In this document: in pieces, positions 8,387-17,641 of the stretch
Layout of the letters: each line of letters opens with the position of its first letter
How positions within the stretch are numbered: the stretch's first letter is position 1
NCBI RefSeq assembly: GCF_026810505.1
Contig: NZ_CP101750.1
Location: 5,637,501 to 5,701,500 of the forward strand
From: Streptomyces sp. Je 1-369
GTDB taxonomy: Bacteria > Actinomycetota > Actinomycetes > Streptomycetales > Streptomycetaceae
DNA: 64,000 bases
Direction: 5' to 3'
Program-made: the position numbers and the translations under genes
The notes under the pieces: model-generated
Database searches by the model: none
What the model was told of the DNA's origin: nothing
What the model saw: only the letters and a program-made list of their open reading frames with translations

Positions 8387-9100
8387 CTAGGCGGTGGGCA
8401 GCCGCTTCCCACTACTCCCCACGGAAGCCCCGCCTCCGCCCCCGCCTCCTCGCGCCTGAGCCTGCGCCTGAGCCTGCGCATGGGGCGGCGCCGCACGCCC
8501 CTCAGCCAGGGCCGCCGATCGCCCCTGCCTCCGCAACACCATCAGCCGGATCTTCCGTACGGTCACGATGAGCCCGGCGACGAGCGTCCCGCCGTACAGC
8601 CAGCCGGCCTGGAGGGCCAGCGTCGTCACGAGCCCCATGAGCCGACCGCCGAACCCGGCCGTGCCCTCCGCGACGGGCAGCACCCCGGCGGCGAAGGCGA
8701 TCGGCACGGCCACGGGAGCGGTGACCAGGTCGGCGGGGCGCACCCACAGGGCCGTCAACGCGGCGACGGGTACGAACAGCACGCCGTACGCGACGACGGA
8801 ACCGTCCCCGATCAGATGCAGCAGGCAGGCGAGCAGGAACATCACGGCCGTGCAGAAGAGGCCGCTGCCGAGCCCGGTCAGGCGGGGGTTGGGCATGCGC
8901 CGCAGCGCGCGGTACAGGGGGGCTCTGCGCAGGGCCCGGACGAACGGCGGAACGGGACGGCGCGGGCGGGGCGTGGACCGGTACGTCGTGCCGGCCGCGG
9001 CGGGCCGGCCCTGCGGGGGCAGCGGGGAAGGCCGGCGGGGCCGGGCCGGTGAGGTGGTCCTTGGGCCGGACTGAGGGGGACGCGTCCTGTGTTGCTCCAC
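8387..9100 (-). CDS. DUF6542 membrane protein
   Basis: A 237-residue protein. Residues 1-70 are a Pro/Arg-rich cytoplasmic region. They are followed by four hydrophobic segments between about 72 and 175 (for example GLFCTAVMFLLACLLHLIGD and PVAVPIAFAAGVLPVA), then a low-complexity tail with AQAQAQAQA and a run of eight glycines. The arrangement fits DUF6542, a Streptomyces membrane family of unknown function. The GTG start gives the full Pro-rich N-terminus. It is divergent from ychF. Confidence 0.75.
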   Translation of the reverse strand: MEQHRTRPPQSGPRTTSPARPRRPSPLPPQGRPAAAGTTYRSTPRPRRPVPPFVRALRRAPLYRALRRMPNPRLTGLGSGLFCTAVMFLLACLLHLIGDGSVVAYGVLFVPVAALTALWVRPADLVTAPVAVPIAFAAGVLPVAEGTAGFGGRLMGLVTTLALQAGWLYGGTLVAGLIVTVRKIRLMVLRRQGRSAALAEGRAAPPHAQAQAQAQARGGGGGGGASVGSSGKRLPTA

Positions 9101-9218
9101 TGGACCAACCTAGGCGGGGCGCGGCGCGGAATCCGGCACGGGACACGCCCTTGAGCCGACCTTGGCCATCCGTTCGAAGCGGAGGCGACGGGCAGGCGGG
9201 GGCGGTGGGCGCACGCCG

Positions 9219-9224
9219 TAGACT
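9219..9224 (+). promoter_or_regulatory. Candidate -10 (TAGACT) for ychF
   Basis: CGTAGACTGGGG occurs 74 bp upstream of the ychF GTG. The same CGTAGACTGGGG string precedes typA at 40512. TAGACT fits the actinobacterial TAnnnT -10. No convincing -35 is visible. Confidence 0.4.
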
Positions 9225-9297
9225 GGGGGATCGCCCCACGGTCGCTTCGGCCCACCGGGCCGTCCACCCACAGCCCTCACGTACGGGAAGTCGCAAC

Positions 9298-10386
<1,089 letters not shown>

Positions 10387-10432
10387 CGGACTCGTCATTG
10401 CACGTCAGGTGACCCGTCAAGCAGGCAGGTCA

Positions 10433-10465
10433 GAAGGGGTCGACTCCTCCGGGGGCGGCCCCTTC
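10433..10465. terminator. Hairpin after ychF
   Basis: GAAGGGG (10433-10439) pairs with CCCCTTC (10459-10465) around a GC-rich loop, followed by GTCGT. It lies between ychF and the convergent toxin gene. Confidence 0.55.
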
Positions 10466-10521
10466 GTCGTGCCCGTGCTGCATTGGTGTCGGATCTTCTG
10501 ACGCGACGTCGCCGGTTCGGC

Positions 10522-10785
10522 TCAGGTCTCGTAGGCGGTGGAACGATCACCGACGTGTACGACCCACACCACCAGTTCTCCGTTGTCGATCGTGTATACG
10601 ACCCGGTAGTCACCGACCCGCAAACGGCGGCGTTCCGGTTGTGAGACGAGTGCGGTGGTGTTGAAGCCGAGCGGATCGCTTTCCAGCTCGGTCAGCTTGG
10701 CCAGGATGCGGAGCGCCATGGCGCGGGGGATCTTGCGCAGTTCGTCCTGAGCCTCGGGCCGGAAGACGGTGCGGTATTCACTCAC
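10522..10785 (-). CDS. RelE/ParE-family toxin
   Basis: An 87-residue protein with the RelE/ParE fold pattern: YRTVFRPEAQDELRKIP at the start, a helical middle, then RRLRVGDYRVVYTIDNGELVVWVVHVGDRSTAY. RelE-like toxins cleave mRNA in the ribosome; ParE-like ones poison gyrase. The conserved R-VGDYRVVY motif suggests a RelE-type RNase. The GTG start overlaps the antitoxin stop by 8 bp, the usual antitoxin-first coupling. The toxin seems intact. Confidence 0.87.
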   Translation of the reverse strand: MSEYRTVFRPEAQDELRKIPRAMALRILAKLTELESDPLGFNTTALVSQPERRRLRVGDYRVVYTIDNGELVVWVVHVGDRSTAYET

Positions 10786-11047
10786 TGCGCGCCAGCGTCT
10801 CCCTCATGATGTCCTCGATCGGGATGCCGGGTGCAGGGTCGGCCATGCGCTCGTCGATGATCCGGTTGATCTCGCGCTCTTCCCATTCCTGGTACTTGCG
10901 CAATACGTCGATGGAGACGACGGCGGCGACCTCCTTGCCCCGGCGCGTGATCACGGTGGGCACGTCCTCGCGGTCAGCGCGCTCCACGACTTCCGCCAGG
11001 TGGGCACGCACGTCGCGGATGGACTCTACGGGCATGGACTGCGTCAT
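10778..11047 (-). CDS. Phd/YefM-family antitoxin
   Basis: An 89-residue antitoxin. The N-terminal domain MPVESIRDVRAHLAEVVERADREDVPTVITRRGKEVAAVV is the Phd/YefM DNA-binding dimer fold. The acidic C-terminus (IDERMADPAPGIPIEDIMRETL) is the part expected to wrap the toxin. It is upstream of the toxin and translationally coupled to it. The ATG at 11047 (MTQSMPVESI) is preferred to an upstream in-frame start at 11083. Such antitoxins normally repress their own promoter, which would lie within about 11050-11110. Confidence 0.87.
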   Translation of the reverse strand: MTQSMPVESIRDVRAHLAEVVERADREDVPTVITRRGKEVAAVVSIDVLRKYQEWEEREINRIIDERMADPAPGIPIEDIMRETLARSE

Positions 11048-11162
11048 GCGCCCAAGAGTACCGAGTGTCCCTTGCGTACACAACGTCGCAATAGGTCCGT
11101 GGACTCCATTGACCCCTCCCCAGGTATGTGCACTTTTTCTACCCGTTTGACACGCTCAAGGT

Positions 11163-11330
11163 ATGAGCGAGGCAACGTACGGCATCGGGGAAGGCCCGGC
11201 GACGCGGGTGAGCCTGCCGCTGCCGGAGGGGACTGCGGAGGCGATCCGGGCGCGGGTGGGGAAGCGAGAGTTCTCCGCGTTCATCACCGAGGCGGTCTCC
11301 GATCCGGCGAATACCTGCCGCGCCCGCTGA
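11163..11330 (+). pseudogene. Truncated antitoxin-like fragment
   Basis: A 55-codon frame, MSEATYGIGEGPATRV... . Residues 16-45 (VSLPLPEGTAEAIRAR, then VGKREFSAFITEAV) look like the DNA-binding start of an antitoxin with a beta strand followed by two helices (MazE/RHH type). After ITEAV the homology stops and the frame ends with SDPANTCRAR. The expected acidic toxin-binding tail is missing. The next DNA, in another frame, encodes a toxin tail. This looks like the front half of a TA antitoxin cut by a deletion. Confidence 0.55.
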
Positions 11331-11419
11331 CGCGGCGTCGCATCGACGACGAGCACCGTCCCGTCTACCTGATGACGGACAAGGAAATCGTCATCCTCGC
11401 CGTTCGGTACCACTGCTGA
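11306..11419 (+). pseudogene. C-terminal remnant of a Txe/YoeB-type toxin
   Basis: In the frame starting at 11306 the DNA encodes GEYLPRPLTRRRIDDEHR and then PVYLMTDKEIVILAVRYHC, followed by TGA at 11417-11419. This matches the end of Txe/YoeB endoribonucleases, which typically read SRRINDEHRLVYRV...ILSCRYHY. The catalytic-end RYHC tail is kept, with C in place of the usual final Y. There is no start codon or toxin N-terminus in this frame near it; the frame is out of register with the antitoxin fragment that overlaps it. It is therefore a broken gene. Confidence 0.7.
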
Positions 11420-11472
11420 ACGGAGAGGCCGGGGCCGGGCTCGGTGGGTCGGCGCGTGGGCAAGCTGCCTCC

Positions 11473-12942
11473 ATGGACCCCTGTCACCTCGACGCCACCG
11501 AGCTCGTCCGCCTCATCCGTCGGCGCGATCTCTCCGCCCGGGAGGTCGTCGCGGCGCACCTGGAGCGGATCGAGCAGGTCAACCCCGCCGTCAATGCCAT
11601 CGTCTCGCTCGATGCGGAGGGCGCGCTCGTCGCGGCCGGCGTCGCCGATGAGCGGCTCGCGGGCGGGGCCGAACCCGGGCCCCTGCACGGGCTGCCCATC
11701 GCCTTCAAGGACACCCACCTCACCCGCGGCATGCGCACCACGTACGGGTCCCCGCTCCTCGCCGACTTCGTGCCCGGTGAGGATGAGTTGCTGGTTCAGC
11801 GCATCCAGAGGGGCGGGGCCATTCGGATCGGCAAGACCAACGTTCCGGAGTTCGCTGCCGGGTCGCACACCTTCAATCCCGTTTTCGGTGCGACCCGCAA
11901 CCCCTACGACCTCGGACGCAGCGCGGGAGGCAGCAGTGGCGGGGCGGCCGCCGCACTCGCCGCCGGGCTGCAACCGATCGCCGACGGCAGTGACATGGGC
12001 GGCTCGCTGCGCAATCCCGCCTCCTTCTGCAATGTGGTCGGGCTGCGTACGACGCCGGGGCGCGTCCCCCTCCACCCGGTCACCGACGCCTGGGGCAGTC
12101 TCACTGTCGCGGGGCCGATGGGGCGGACCGTCGCCGATGCCGCGTTGCTGCTGTCCGTCATGGCCGGGCCCGATCCCCGGGCCCCGATCTCCCTTGACAG
12201 CCCTGGCGCGGACTTGCGACCACCTCTCGCAGGGGATCTGCACGGGCTGCGGGTCGCTTGGGCGCCCGATCTGGGTGGGCGCGTGCCGGTCGAGTCGGAC
12301 GTGCGTGACGTACTCGCCGGGCAGGTCGAGGTGTTTGCGGAGGCCGGATGTCTCGTAGAGGAGGCGTGCCCTGATCTTGATGGTGCCGATGACGTCTTTC
12401 GGGTCTTGCGTGCGCAGGCCTTTGAGCAGAGTCTCGGGGCGCATCTCGACTGCTCCCGCGACGCGTTGCGGCCCAGCCTTGTGCGGAACATCGAAGAGGG
12501 GCGGCGGCTGAGCGGCGCCGACCTCGCCCGCGCCGCCGCCGAGCGCACCCGCATCCATCTCGCCGCCGTCCGCTTCTTCGAGCGGTACGACGTGCTGCTC
12601 GCGCCGGTCAGCCAGGTCGCGCCGTTCCCCGTGGAGTGGGAGTACCCGTACGTCGTCGACGGGCAGTTGCAGCACACGTACATCGACTGGATGCGCTCCG
12701 CCTACCTGCTCTCCGTCCTCGCCGCCCCCGCGCTCTCCGTGCCCGCCGGGTTCACGCCCGCGGGGCTCCCGGTGGGCCTGCAGATCGTCGGACCGCCGCG
12801 CGCCGACCGCGCCGTTCTCGCCGTCGGCGCCGCGTACGAGGCCGCGACGGGACACGGACGGCGTCGGCCGTCCGAGCCCTTCTCGCCGTCTCCCTCCGCT
12901 TACTCCACGCGGTCCGCCGGACCCACCTCCAGCCAGGTGTAG
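11473..12942 (+). CDS. Amidase (amidase signature family)
   Basis: A 489-residue amidase signature enzyme that hydrolyses a carboxamide; the substrate is unknown. The Ser-cisSer-Lys triad is visible as K79 (IAFKDTH), S154/S155 in AGGSSGG and S178 in GSDMGGSLRNPASF. The C-terminal AYLLSVLAAPALSVPAGF segment is also typical. It most resembles stand-alone amidases rather than GatA, as no gatB/gatC is adjacent. The last 14 codons overlap the convergent downstream gene by 43 bp and form an atypical S/P-rich tail, so this stop may be a recent extension. Confidence 0.88.
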   Translation: MDPCHLDATELVRLIRRRDLSAREVVAAHLERIEQVNPAVNAIVSLDAEGALVAAGVADERLAGGAEPGPLHGLPIAFKDTHLTRGMRTTYGSPLLADFVPGEDELLVQRIQRGGAIRIGKTNVPEFAAGSHTFNPVFGATRNPYDLGRSAGGSSGGAAAALAAGLQPIADGSDMGGSLRNPASFCNVVGLRTTPGRVPLHPVTDAWGSLTVAGPMGRTVADAALLLSVMAGPDPRAPISLDSPGADLRPPLAGDLHGLRVAWAPDLGGRVPVESDVRDVLAGQVEVFAEAGCLVEEACPDLDGADDVFRVLRAQAFEQSLGAHLDCSRDALRPSLVRNIEEGRRLSGADLARAAAERTRIHLAAVRFFERYDVLLAPVSQVAPFPVEWEYPYVVDGQLQHTYIDWMRSAYLLSVLAAPALSVPAGFTPAGLPVGLQIVGPPRADRAVLAVGAAYEAATGHGRRRPSEPFSPSPSAYSTRSAGPTSSQV

Positions 12943-13862
12943 CGGTCCGGCGGGGTGTCGCGGCCGATGGTCTTGTGGGTCGTTTCCAGGAGGAGGCCGG
13001 TGTCGGGGGCGATGATGTAGCGGTCCTTTGAGCGCAGCGTTACGGCGTCGCCTCCGTTCTCGCCCTCGCCCAGCCTCACCCACGAATTCTGCGTGATCTC
13101 CACCGCGACCCCCGCCCGGCCCTTGCTGTCCCGCACGTCACCCACCAGCTTCATGCCCGGAGTGTCCGCGAGGATCCGGAACAGGGCCGCGCGCAGTTCC
13201 GGGCTCGCGGGGGAGTCCTCCAGCATGATCGTTACCTGGTCGAAGCGGCTGTGCGCGTCCTTCGGGAAGAGTGCCGCCAGCGTCTTCTCGTCGGTCGGCA
13301 GCTTCTCCAGCTCCGGCCACGTCAGCCACTTCTTCCCCACCGGCCACTTCTTGACCTTGCCCTCCTCGCCGGCGGGCGGCTCGTGGACCGTACCGTCGGC
13401 GTCGACCGACCAGACGCGGCCCTCGCGGTCGAAGTAGCTGGTGTCCGTGCGCTTGCCGTCGTCCTGGTTGTCCGTCTCGACGCGCACCTTCCAGTACGCG
13501 GGAGTCGTCGCCGGAGCGTCCTCGGCCACCTCCGCCATGCCCTCGAAGAACTGGCTCGCCGACGCCGTCGCCGCCGGTTCGCCGCCCATGTCGAGTACGG
13601 GGTACGCGACGGCGCCCGTGGCGATCGCGGCCACGGCCGCCGCGGCGACCAGCAGCCTGCGGGGGCGGCGGACACGGTGGCTCGTCAGCCGGGTGGGGGG
13701 CGCTGTTGTCGGCCTCGCCCGTTCCTCCTCCCTCGCCGTCCGCGCCACCGCCTCCCACGCGCCGTCCACCGCCCCGGCCGACGGCGGTGCCACCCCGCCC
13801 GCCGCGATCAGCTCCCCAGCACCGGGGAAGTCGAGCAGACTGTGGTCAGTACGTTCCGTCAT
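12900..13862 (-). CDS. CU044_5270 family membrane protein, probable sigma-factor partner
   Basis: A 320-residue protein with a cytoplasmic N-terminus (about 1-65), one transmembrane helix (RLLVAAAAVAAIATGAVAYPVL) and an extracellular domain of about 220 residues ending in VVGPADRVE-like sequence. It fits the CU044_5270 family found beside ECF sigma factors. Its ATG overlaps the sigma gene stop by 4 bp (ATGA), so translation is coupled. By position it may act as an anti-sigma or sensor protein, but no zinc anti-sigma HxxxCxxC motif is visible. That role is inference. Confidence 0.75.
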   Translation of the reverse strand: MTERTDHSLLDFPGAGELIAAGGVAPPSAGAVDGAWEAVARTAREEERARPTTAPPTRLTSHRVRRPRRLLVAAAAVAAIATGAVAYPVLDMGGEPAATASASQFFEGMAEVAEDAPATTPAYWKVRVETDNQDDGKRTDTSYFDREGRVWSVDADGTVHEPPAGEEGKVKKWPVGKKWLTWPELEKLPTDEKTLAALFPKDAHSRFDQVTIMLEDSPASPELRAALFRILADTPGMKLVGDVRDSKGRAGVAVEITQNSWVRLGEGENGGDAVTLRSKDRYIIAPDTGLLLETTHKTIGRDTPPDRYTWLEVGPADRVE

Positions 13863-14473
13863 GCCAGGTCTCCTGTCAGCTTGAGGGGAGCGTCCGCGCG
13901 CAGCCGGTGCCGGGCGCGGTGCAGTCGTGAGCGGGCCGTCCCCGCCGGGATGCCGACCACCGCGGCGGCCTCGCCGGGCGTCAGCTGCTCCCAGGCGACG
14001 AGCAGCAGCAACTCGCGCTCGTCGGCGGGGAGCGCGGCCAGCAGCTCGCGCAGTCGCGGGGCCACCGCCGCCGCGTCGAGCCGCTCGTCCACCGCCTCCC
14101 ACGGGTCGTCGCGGACGGGGATGCCGTCCCTCCGCGGTCCGGGCCGCTGCCGTTCCGTACGCCGCCAGTGCGCGGACAGTACGTTCCTCGCCACGCCGAA
14201 CAGCCAGGCCCGCGCGGGCCCCCGGTCCGCGTCGAAACCGCGCCGGGCGGTGTACGCCTGGAGCCAGGCCTCGGCCAGCAGATCGTCCGCCGCGTGGGGC
14301 GCGCGGCGGGCGAAGTAGCCGTGCAGCGCGGCCGAGTGGCGGCGTACGAGCGGTTCGAACGCCGAGGCGTCGCGCGCGGCCCGGGCGAGCAGTTCCTCGT
14401 CCGTGGCGGTGTCGTAGGCACCAGGGCCATCCGCCCCCGGACCGTCCCGTTCATCGGGAATCACGTGCGGCAC
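13859..14473 (-). CDS. ECF-type RNA polymerase sigma factor
   Basis: A 204-residue sigma-70 family protein lacking regions 1 and 3. Region 2 runs from about FEPLVRRHSAALHGYFAR through DDLLAEAWLQAYTARRGFD and ARAWLFGVARNVLSAHWRR. Region 4 has the helix-turn-helix LTPGEAAAVVGIPAGTARSRLHRARHRL. The GTG at 14473 (VPHVIPDERD) is chosen because GGAGGAGG lies just upstream; the frame continues to a GTG at 14509 with no such site. It is coupled to the downstream membrane protein gene, forming a regulator pair. Confidence 0.88.
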   Translation of the reverse strand: MPHVIPDERDGPGADGPGAYDTATDEELLARAARDASAFEPLVRRHSAALHGYFARRAPHAADDLLAEAWLQAYTARRGFDADRGPARAWLFGVARNVLSAHWRRTERQRPGPRRDGIPVRDDPWEAVDERLDAAAVAPRLRELLAALPADERELLLLVAWEQLTPGEAAAVVGIPAGTARSRLHRARHRLRADAPLKLTGDLA

Positions 14474-14522
14474 GGGCCCTCCTCCCCGACCGCCGGGCGG
14501 CGGTCTCACCCCCTACTTGGCG

Positions 14523-15668
14523 TCAGCCGCCCACCGCGTTCGCGAGCCCCGTCTTCGCCCCCGCCCCGCACAGCGGAACCACCGTCGTGCGCTCCCCGAG
14601 AGCCCCGTCCCGTACGGCCGCCCAGCAGGCGACGCCCGTGGACTCGACGTACAGCCCGCGCGAGGCCAGGTCCCGCTGGGCCGCGACGATCTGCTCCTCC
14701 GTCACCGTCAGGAAAGCGCCGCCCGACTCGCGTACCGCGTGCAGGACCTGGCGGGCGCGCGGCGGGCGGGGGATCGCGATGCCCTCGGCGAAGGTCGCCG
14801 CGCTCGGGGTCTCGCCGACCAGGTCGTCCGCGCCGGCCCGCCACGCCGCGGCGAGCGGGGCGACGGCCGCGGACTGCACGGCGTACAGCGCGGGCCGCCG
14901 CGCGATGAGCCCGGCCGTGTGCAGCTCCCGGACCGCGAGCGCCGCGCCGAGCAGCAGCGTGCCGTTGCCGACGGGGACGACGAGGGCGTCGGGGAGGTGG
15001 CCGCCGAGGTCCTCCCAGAGCTCGTGGACGTACGTCTTGGTGCCGTGGAGGAAGTAGGGGTTGTGGACGTGGGAGGCGTAGAACGTGCCGGGGGCGTCGG
15101 CGGCGGCGCGGGCGGCCCGCGCCGTGGACTCCCGGTCGCCTTCGACGACATGGAGGCGGGCGCCGTGCGCGGTGATCTGCGCCAGCTTCTTCGGTGACGT
15201 ACCGGCGGGTACGTACACGGTGCAGTCGAGGCCGGCCCGCGCGCAGTACGCGGCGACGGCCGTGCCCGCGTTGCCGCTGCTGTCGGCGATCACCCGGTCG
15301 GGGCCGAGGCGGCGTGCGAGGGCCGCGAGCATGACCGCGCCTCGGTCCTTGAAGGACAGCGTGGGCATCAGGAAGTCCAACTTGGCCGAAACCGGCCCCG
15401 CCAGCTCCACGAGGGGCGTGCGGCCCTCGCCGAGGGAGATCGCGGGGGCGGGCAGCGGCAGGCACTCCGCGTACCGCCACAGGGAGTTCACGCGGCCGGT
15501 GAGCGCCTCAAGAGGTGCGGGTGCGGGGGAGAAGTCCAGGTCGAGGGGGCCGCGGCAGGCCGGGCAGGACCAGGCGAGCGAGCCCGCGGGGACGCGTGTT
15601 CCGTCGGTGGGGCAGTAGCAGTCGGGCAGGGCGGTCGTCTCTGAGGTGTACGCGGAGGTGTCTGTCAT
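14523..15668 (-). CDS. Threonine synthase-like PLP enzyme with N-terminal zinc ribbon
   Basis: A 381-residue fold-type II PLP enzyme. The PLP lysine is K107 in LSFKDRG; SSGNAGTAVAAYCARAG is the phosphate-binding loop region and VPVGNGTLLLGA is the conserved glycine loop. Residues 17-38 contain C17, C19, C35 and C38, probably a small zinc ribbon seen in threonine synthase-like proteins. The canonical thrC context (hom, thrB) is absent, so a threonine synthase role is only a family-level guess. It could be another amino-acid lyase. The ATG start is close to the divergent protease region. Confidence 0.8.
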   Translation of the reverse strand: MTDTSAYTSETTALPDCYCPTDGTRVPAGSLAWSCPACRGPLDLDFSPAPAPLEALTGRVNSLWRYAECLPLPAPAISLGEGRTPLVELAGPVSAKLDFLMPTLSFKDRGAVMLAALARRLGPDRVIADSSGNAGTAVAAYCARAGLDCTVYVPAGTSPKKLAQITAHGARLHVVEGDRESTARAARAAADAPGTFYASHVHNPYFLHGTKTYVHELWEDLGGHLPDALVVPVGNGTLLLGAALAVRELHTAGLIARRPALYAVQSAAVAPLAAAWRAGADDLVGETPSAATFAEGIAIPRPPRARQVLHAVRESGGAFLTVTEEQIVAAQRDLASRGLYVESTGVACWAAVRDGALGERTTVVPLCGAGAKTGLANAVGG

Positions 15669-16018
15669 GCGCGCAGGCTATGAGGGGCGGTTGTTGAAGG
15701 TGGGACGGCAGGGGGCCGAGAGGGCTTCGTGGGGTGGTGATGGTGCGTCATGGCGCGTACGTGGCAGCCGTGTTACGTCCGGTCCTGACCCTTGTGGGAT
15801 TCCTATGGATCGGCCAATCTTTCGTCCGGACGGAGGCAAGGGCCGACAAGGGCCGGCACGGAATCGGCAAAGTCCGGCAAGCCGCATCGCACCATCGACG
15901 TAGCCCTGCCGTGGCCTGCCGTCGTGCGGTCCGACCCTGCCGCGCGCCTCCTCCGTGAGTGTGGGCACCACAGCACATTCCCCCACCAACGCACCACCTA
16001 TTGAGGAGGACCCCTCAG
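15669..16018. other. 350-bp intergenic leader of the S8 protease gene
   Basis: No credible gene is present. The stretch has repeated GGCAA/GGCCGACAAGGGCCGGC-like sequence around 15835-15880 and ends with the strong ribosome binding site GAGGAGGA (16003-16010). It must carry divergent promoters for the PLP enzyme and the protease. I could not fix a -10/-35 pair with confidence. Confidence 0.5.
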
Positions 16019-17593
16019 ATGGCAGTGATGCGTCAGAACCGCCGAAGACTGGCTGGGATCAGCGCGACAGCGGTCGCGGCCCTCGCCCTCGGTGTCGTCT
16101 CCGCCCTCCCGGCGAACGCCCAGCCGGACCGGGTCGAAGGCAGGATAGAGAACGCCGGCGCTCCCGGCGTGATCAAGAACAGCTACATCGTGAGCCTCGA
16201 CAAGAACGCTCCGAAGGCCCGCTCCGCCGAGGGCAAGGCCCTCGCCAAGGAGTACGGCGCCAAGATCGAGCGGACCTACGACAAGGCTCTCAACGGCTAC
16301 GCGGTCGAGCTCTCCGAGGCCGAGGCGAAGAAGTTCGCCGCCGACCCGGCGGTCGACGCGGTCGTCCAGAACCGGACGTTCACTGCCACCGCGACCCAGA
16401 ACAACCCGCCGTCCTGGGGCCTGGACCGGATCGACCAGAAGAACCTGCCGCTGGACCAGAAGTACACCTACCCGGACTCCGCGGGTGAGGGCGTCACCGC
16501 GTACGTCATCGACACCGGCGTCCGCATCAGCCACACCGACTTCGGCGGCCGCGCCTCCTACGGCTACGACGCCATCGACAACGACAACACCGCGCAGGAC
16601 GGCCACGGCCACGGCACGCACGTCGCCGGTACCGTCGCGGGCACCCTGCACGGCGTCGCCAAGAAGGCCAAGATCGTCGGCGTCCGCGTCCTGAACAACC
16701 AGGGTTCGGGCACGACGGCGCAGGTCGTCGCGGGCATCGACTGGGTGACCAAGAACGCGGTCAAGCCCGCCGTGGCCAACATGTCGCTCGGCGGCGGCGC
16801 CGACAGCGCGCTCGACACGGCGGTGCGCAACTCCATCGCGGCCGGCATCACGTACGCCGTGGCGGCGGGCAACGAGTCCACCGACGCGTCGACCAAGTCG
16901 CCCGCGCGCGTGGCGGAGGCCATCACCGTCGGCGCGACGACCAACACCGACGCGAGGGCGAGCTACTCGAACTACGGCAGCATCCTCGACATCTTCGCCC
17001 CGGGCTCCTCGATCACCTCGACGTGGAACTCCGGCGACAGTGCGACGAACACCATCTCCGGTACGTCGATGGCCTCCCCGCACGTGGCGGGCGCGGCCGC
17101 GATCTACCTGGGCCAGAACCCCACGTCGACCCCGGCGCAGGTCTCCGCGGGCCTGGTCAGCGCCGCGTCGACCGGCGTCGTCGGCAGCCCCGGCACGGGC
17201 TCGCCGAACCGTCTCCTGAACGTCACGGGCGGTACGACCAACCCGCCGGGCAAGACGTTCACGAACCCCGACGACTACGCGATCAACGACAACGCCACGG
17301 CCGAGTCGCCGATCAACGTCACCGGCGTCGACGGCTCCGCCCCGGCCGCGCTCGCCGTGCCGGTCGTCATCCAGCACACGTACATCGGCGACCTCCAGGT
17401 CCAGCTGATCGCCCCCGACGGGTCCGCCTACACCCTCAAGGGCTACGGCACCGGCGGCAGCACGGACAACATCAACACCACGTACACGGTGAACGCCTCC
17501 TCGGAGACGGCCAACGGCACGTGGAAGCTGCGGGTCAGCGACAACGCGGCGCGCGACACCGGCAAGATCGACTCTTGGGGTCTGCAGTTCTGA
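16019..17593 (+). CDS. Secreted S8 (subtilisin) serine protease with P domain
   Basis: A 524-residue preproprotease. It has a signal peptide at 1-34 (twin basic start, hydrophobic core, ANA cleavage site), an inhibitor I9 propeptide at about 53-126 (SYIVSLDKNAP...) and a subtilase domain with catalytic D166 (VIDTG), H201 (GHGTHVAGT), oxyanion N285 (AAGN) and S350 (GTSMASPHVAG). A C-terminal P domain (about 413-524, ending KIDSWGLQF) is usual in proprotein-convertase-like bacterial proteases. It is exported and autoprocessed. ATG 16019 follows GAGGAGGA by 8 bp. The convergent neighbour encodes a serpin. Confidence 0.95.
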   Translation: MAVMRQNRRRLAGISATAVAALALGVVSALPANAQPDRVEGRIENAGAPGVIKNSYIVSLDKNAPKARSAEGKALAKEYGAKIERTYDKALNGYAVELSEAEAKKFAADPAVDAVVQNRTFTATATQNNPPSWGLDRIDQKNLPLDQKYTYPDSAGEGVTAYVIDTGVRISHTDFGGRASYGYDAIDNDNTAQDGHGHGTHVAGTVAGTLHGVAKKAKIVGVRVLNNQGSGTTAQVVAGIDWVTKNAVKPAVANMSLGGGADSALDTAVRNSIAAGITYAVAAGNESTDASTKSPARVAEAITVGATTNTDARASYSNYGSILDIFAPGSSITSTWNSGDSATNTISGTSMASPHVAGAAAIYLGQNPTSTPAQVSAGLVSAASTGVVGSPGTGSPNRLLNVTGGTTNPPGKTFTNPDDYAINDNATAESPINVTGVDGSAPAALAVPVVIQHTYIGDLQVQLIAPDGSAYTLKGYGTGGSTDNINTTYTVNASSETANGTWKLRVSDNAARDTGKIDSWGLQF

Positions 17594-17641
17594 CCCCGGG
17601 TGCGTGAGTTACGTGTGTATGTGAGTGCTTGAGTACGTGAC

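Noticed and set aside
9049..9297. An upstream extension of the ychF reading frame
   Set aside because: The conserved family N-terminus begins at the GTG at 9298 with a proper ribosome site, and a -10-like TAGACT lies inside the extension.
15679..15990. Short open frames on both strands in the protease leader
   Set aside because: They overlap each other in several frames, start without ribosome sites and give no conserved-looking peptide.
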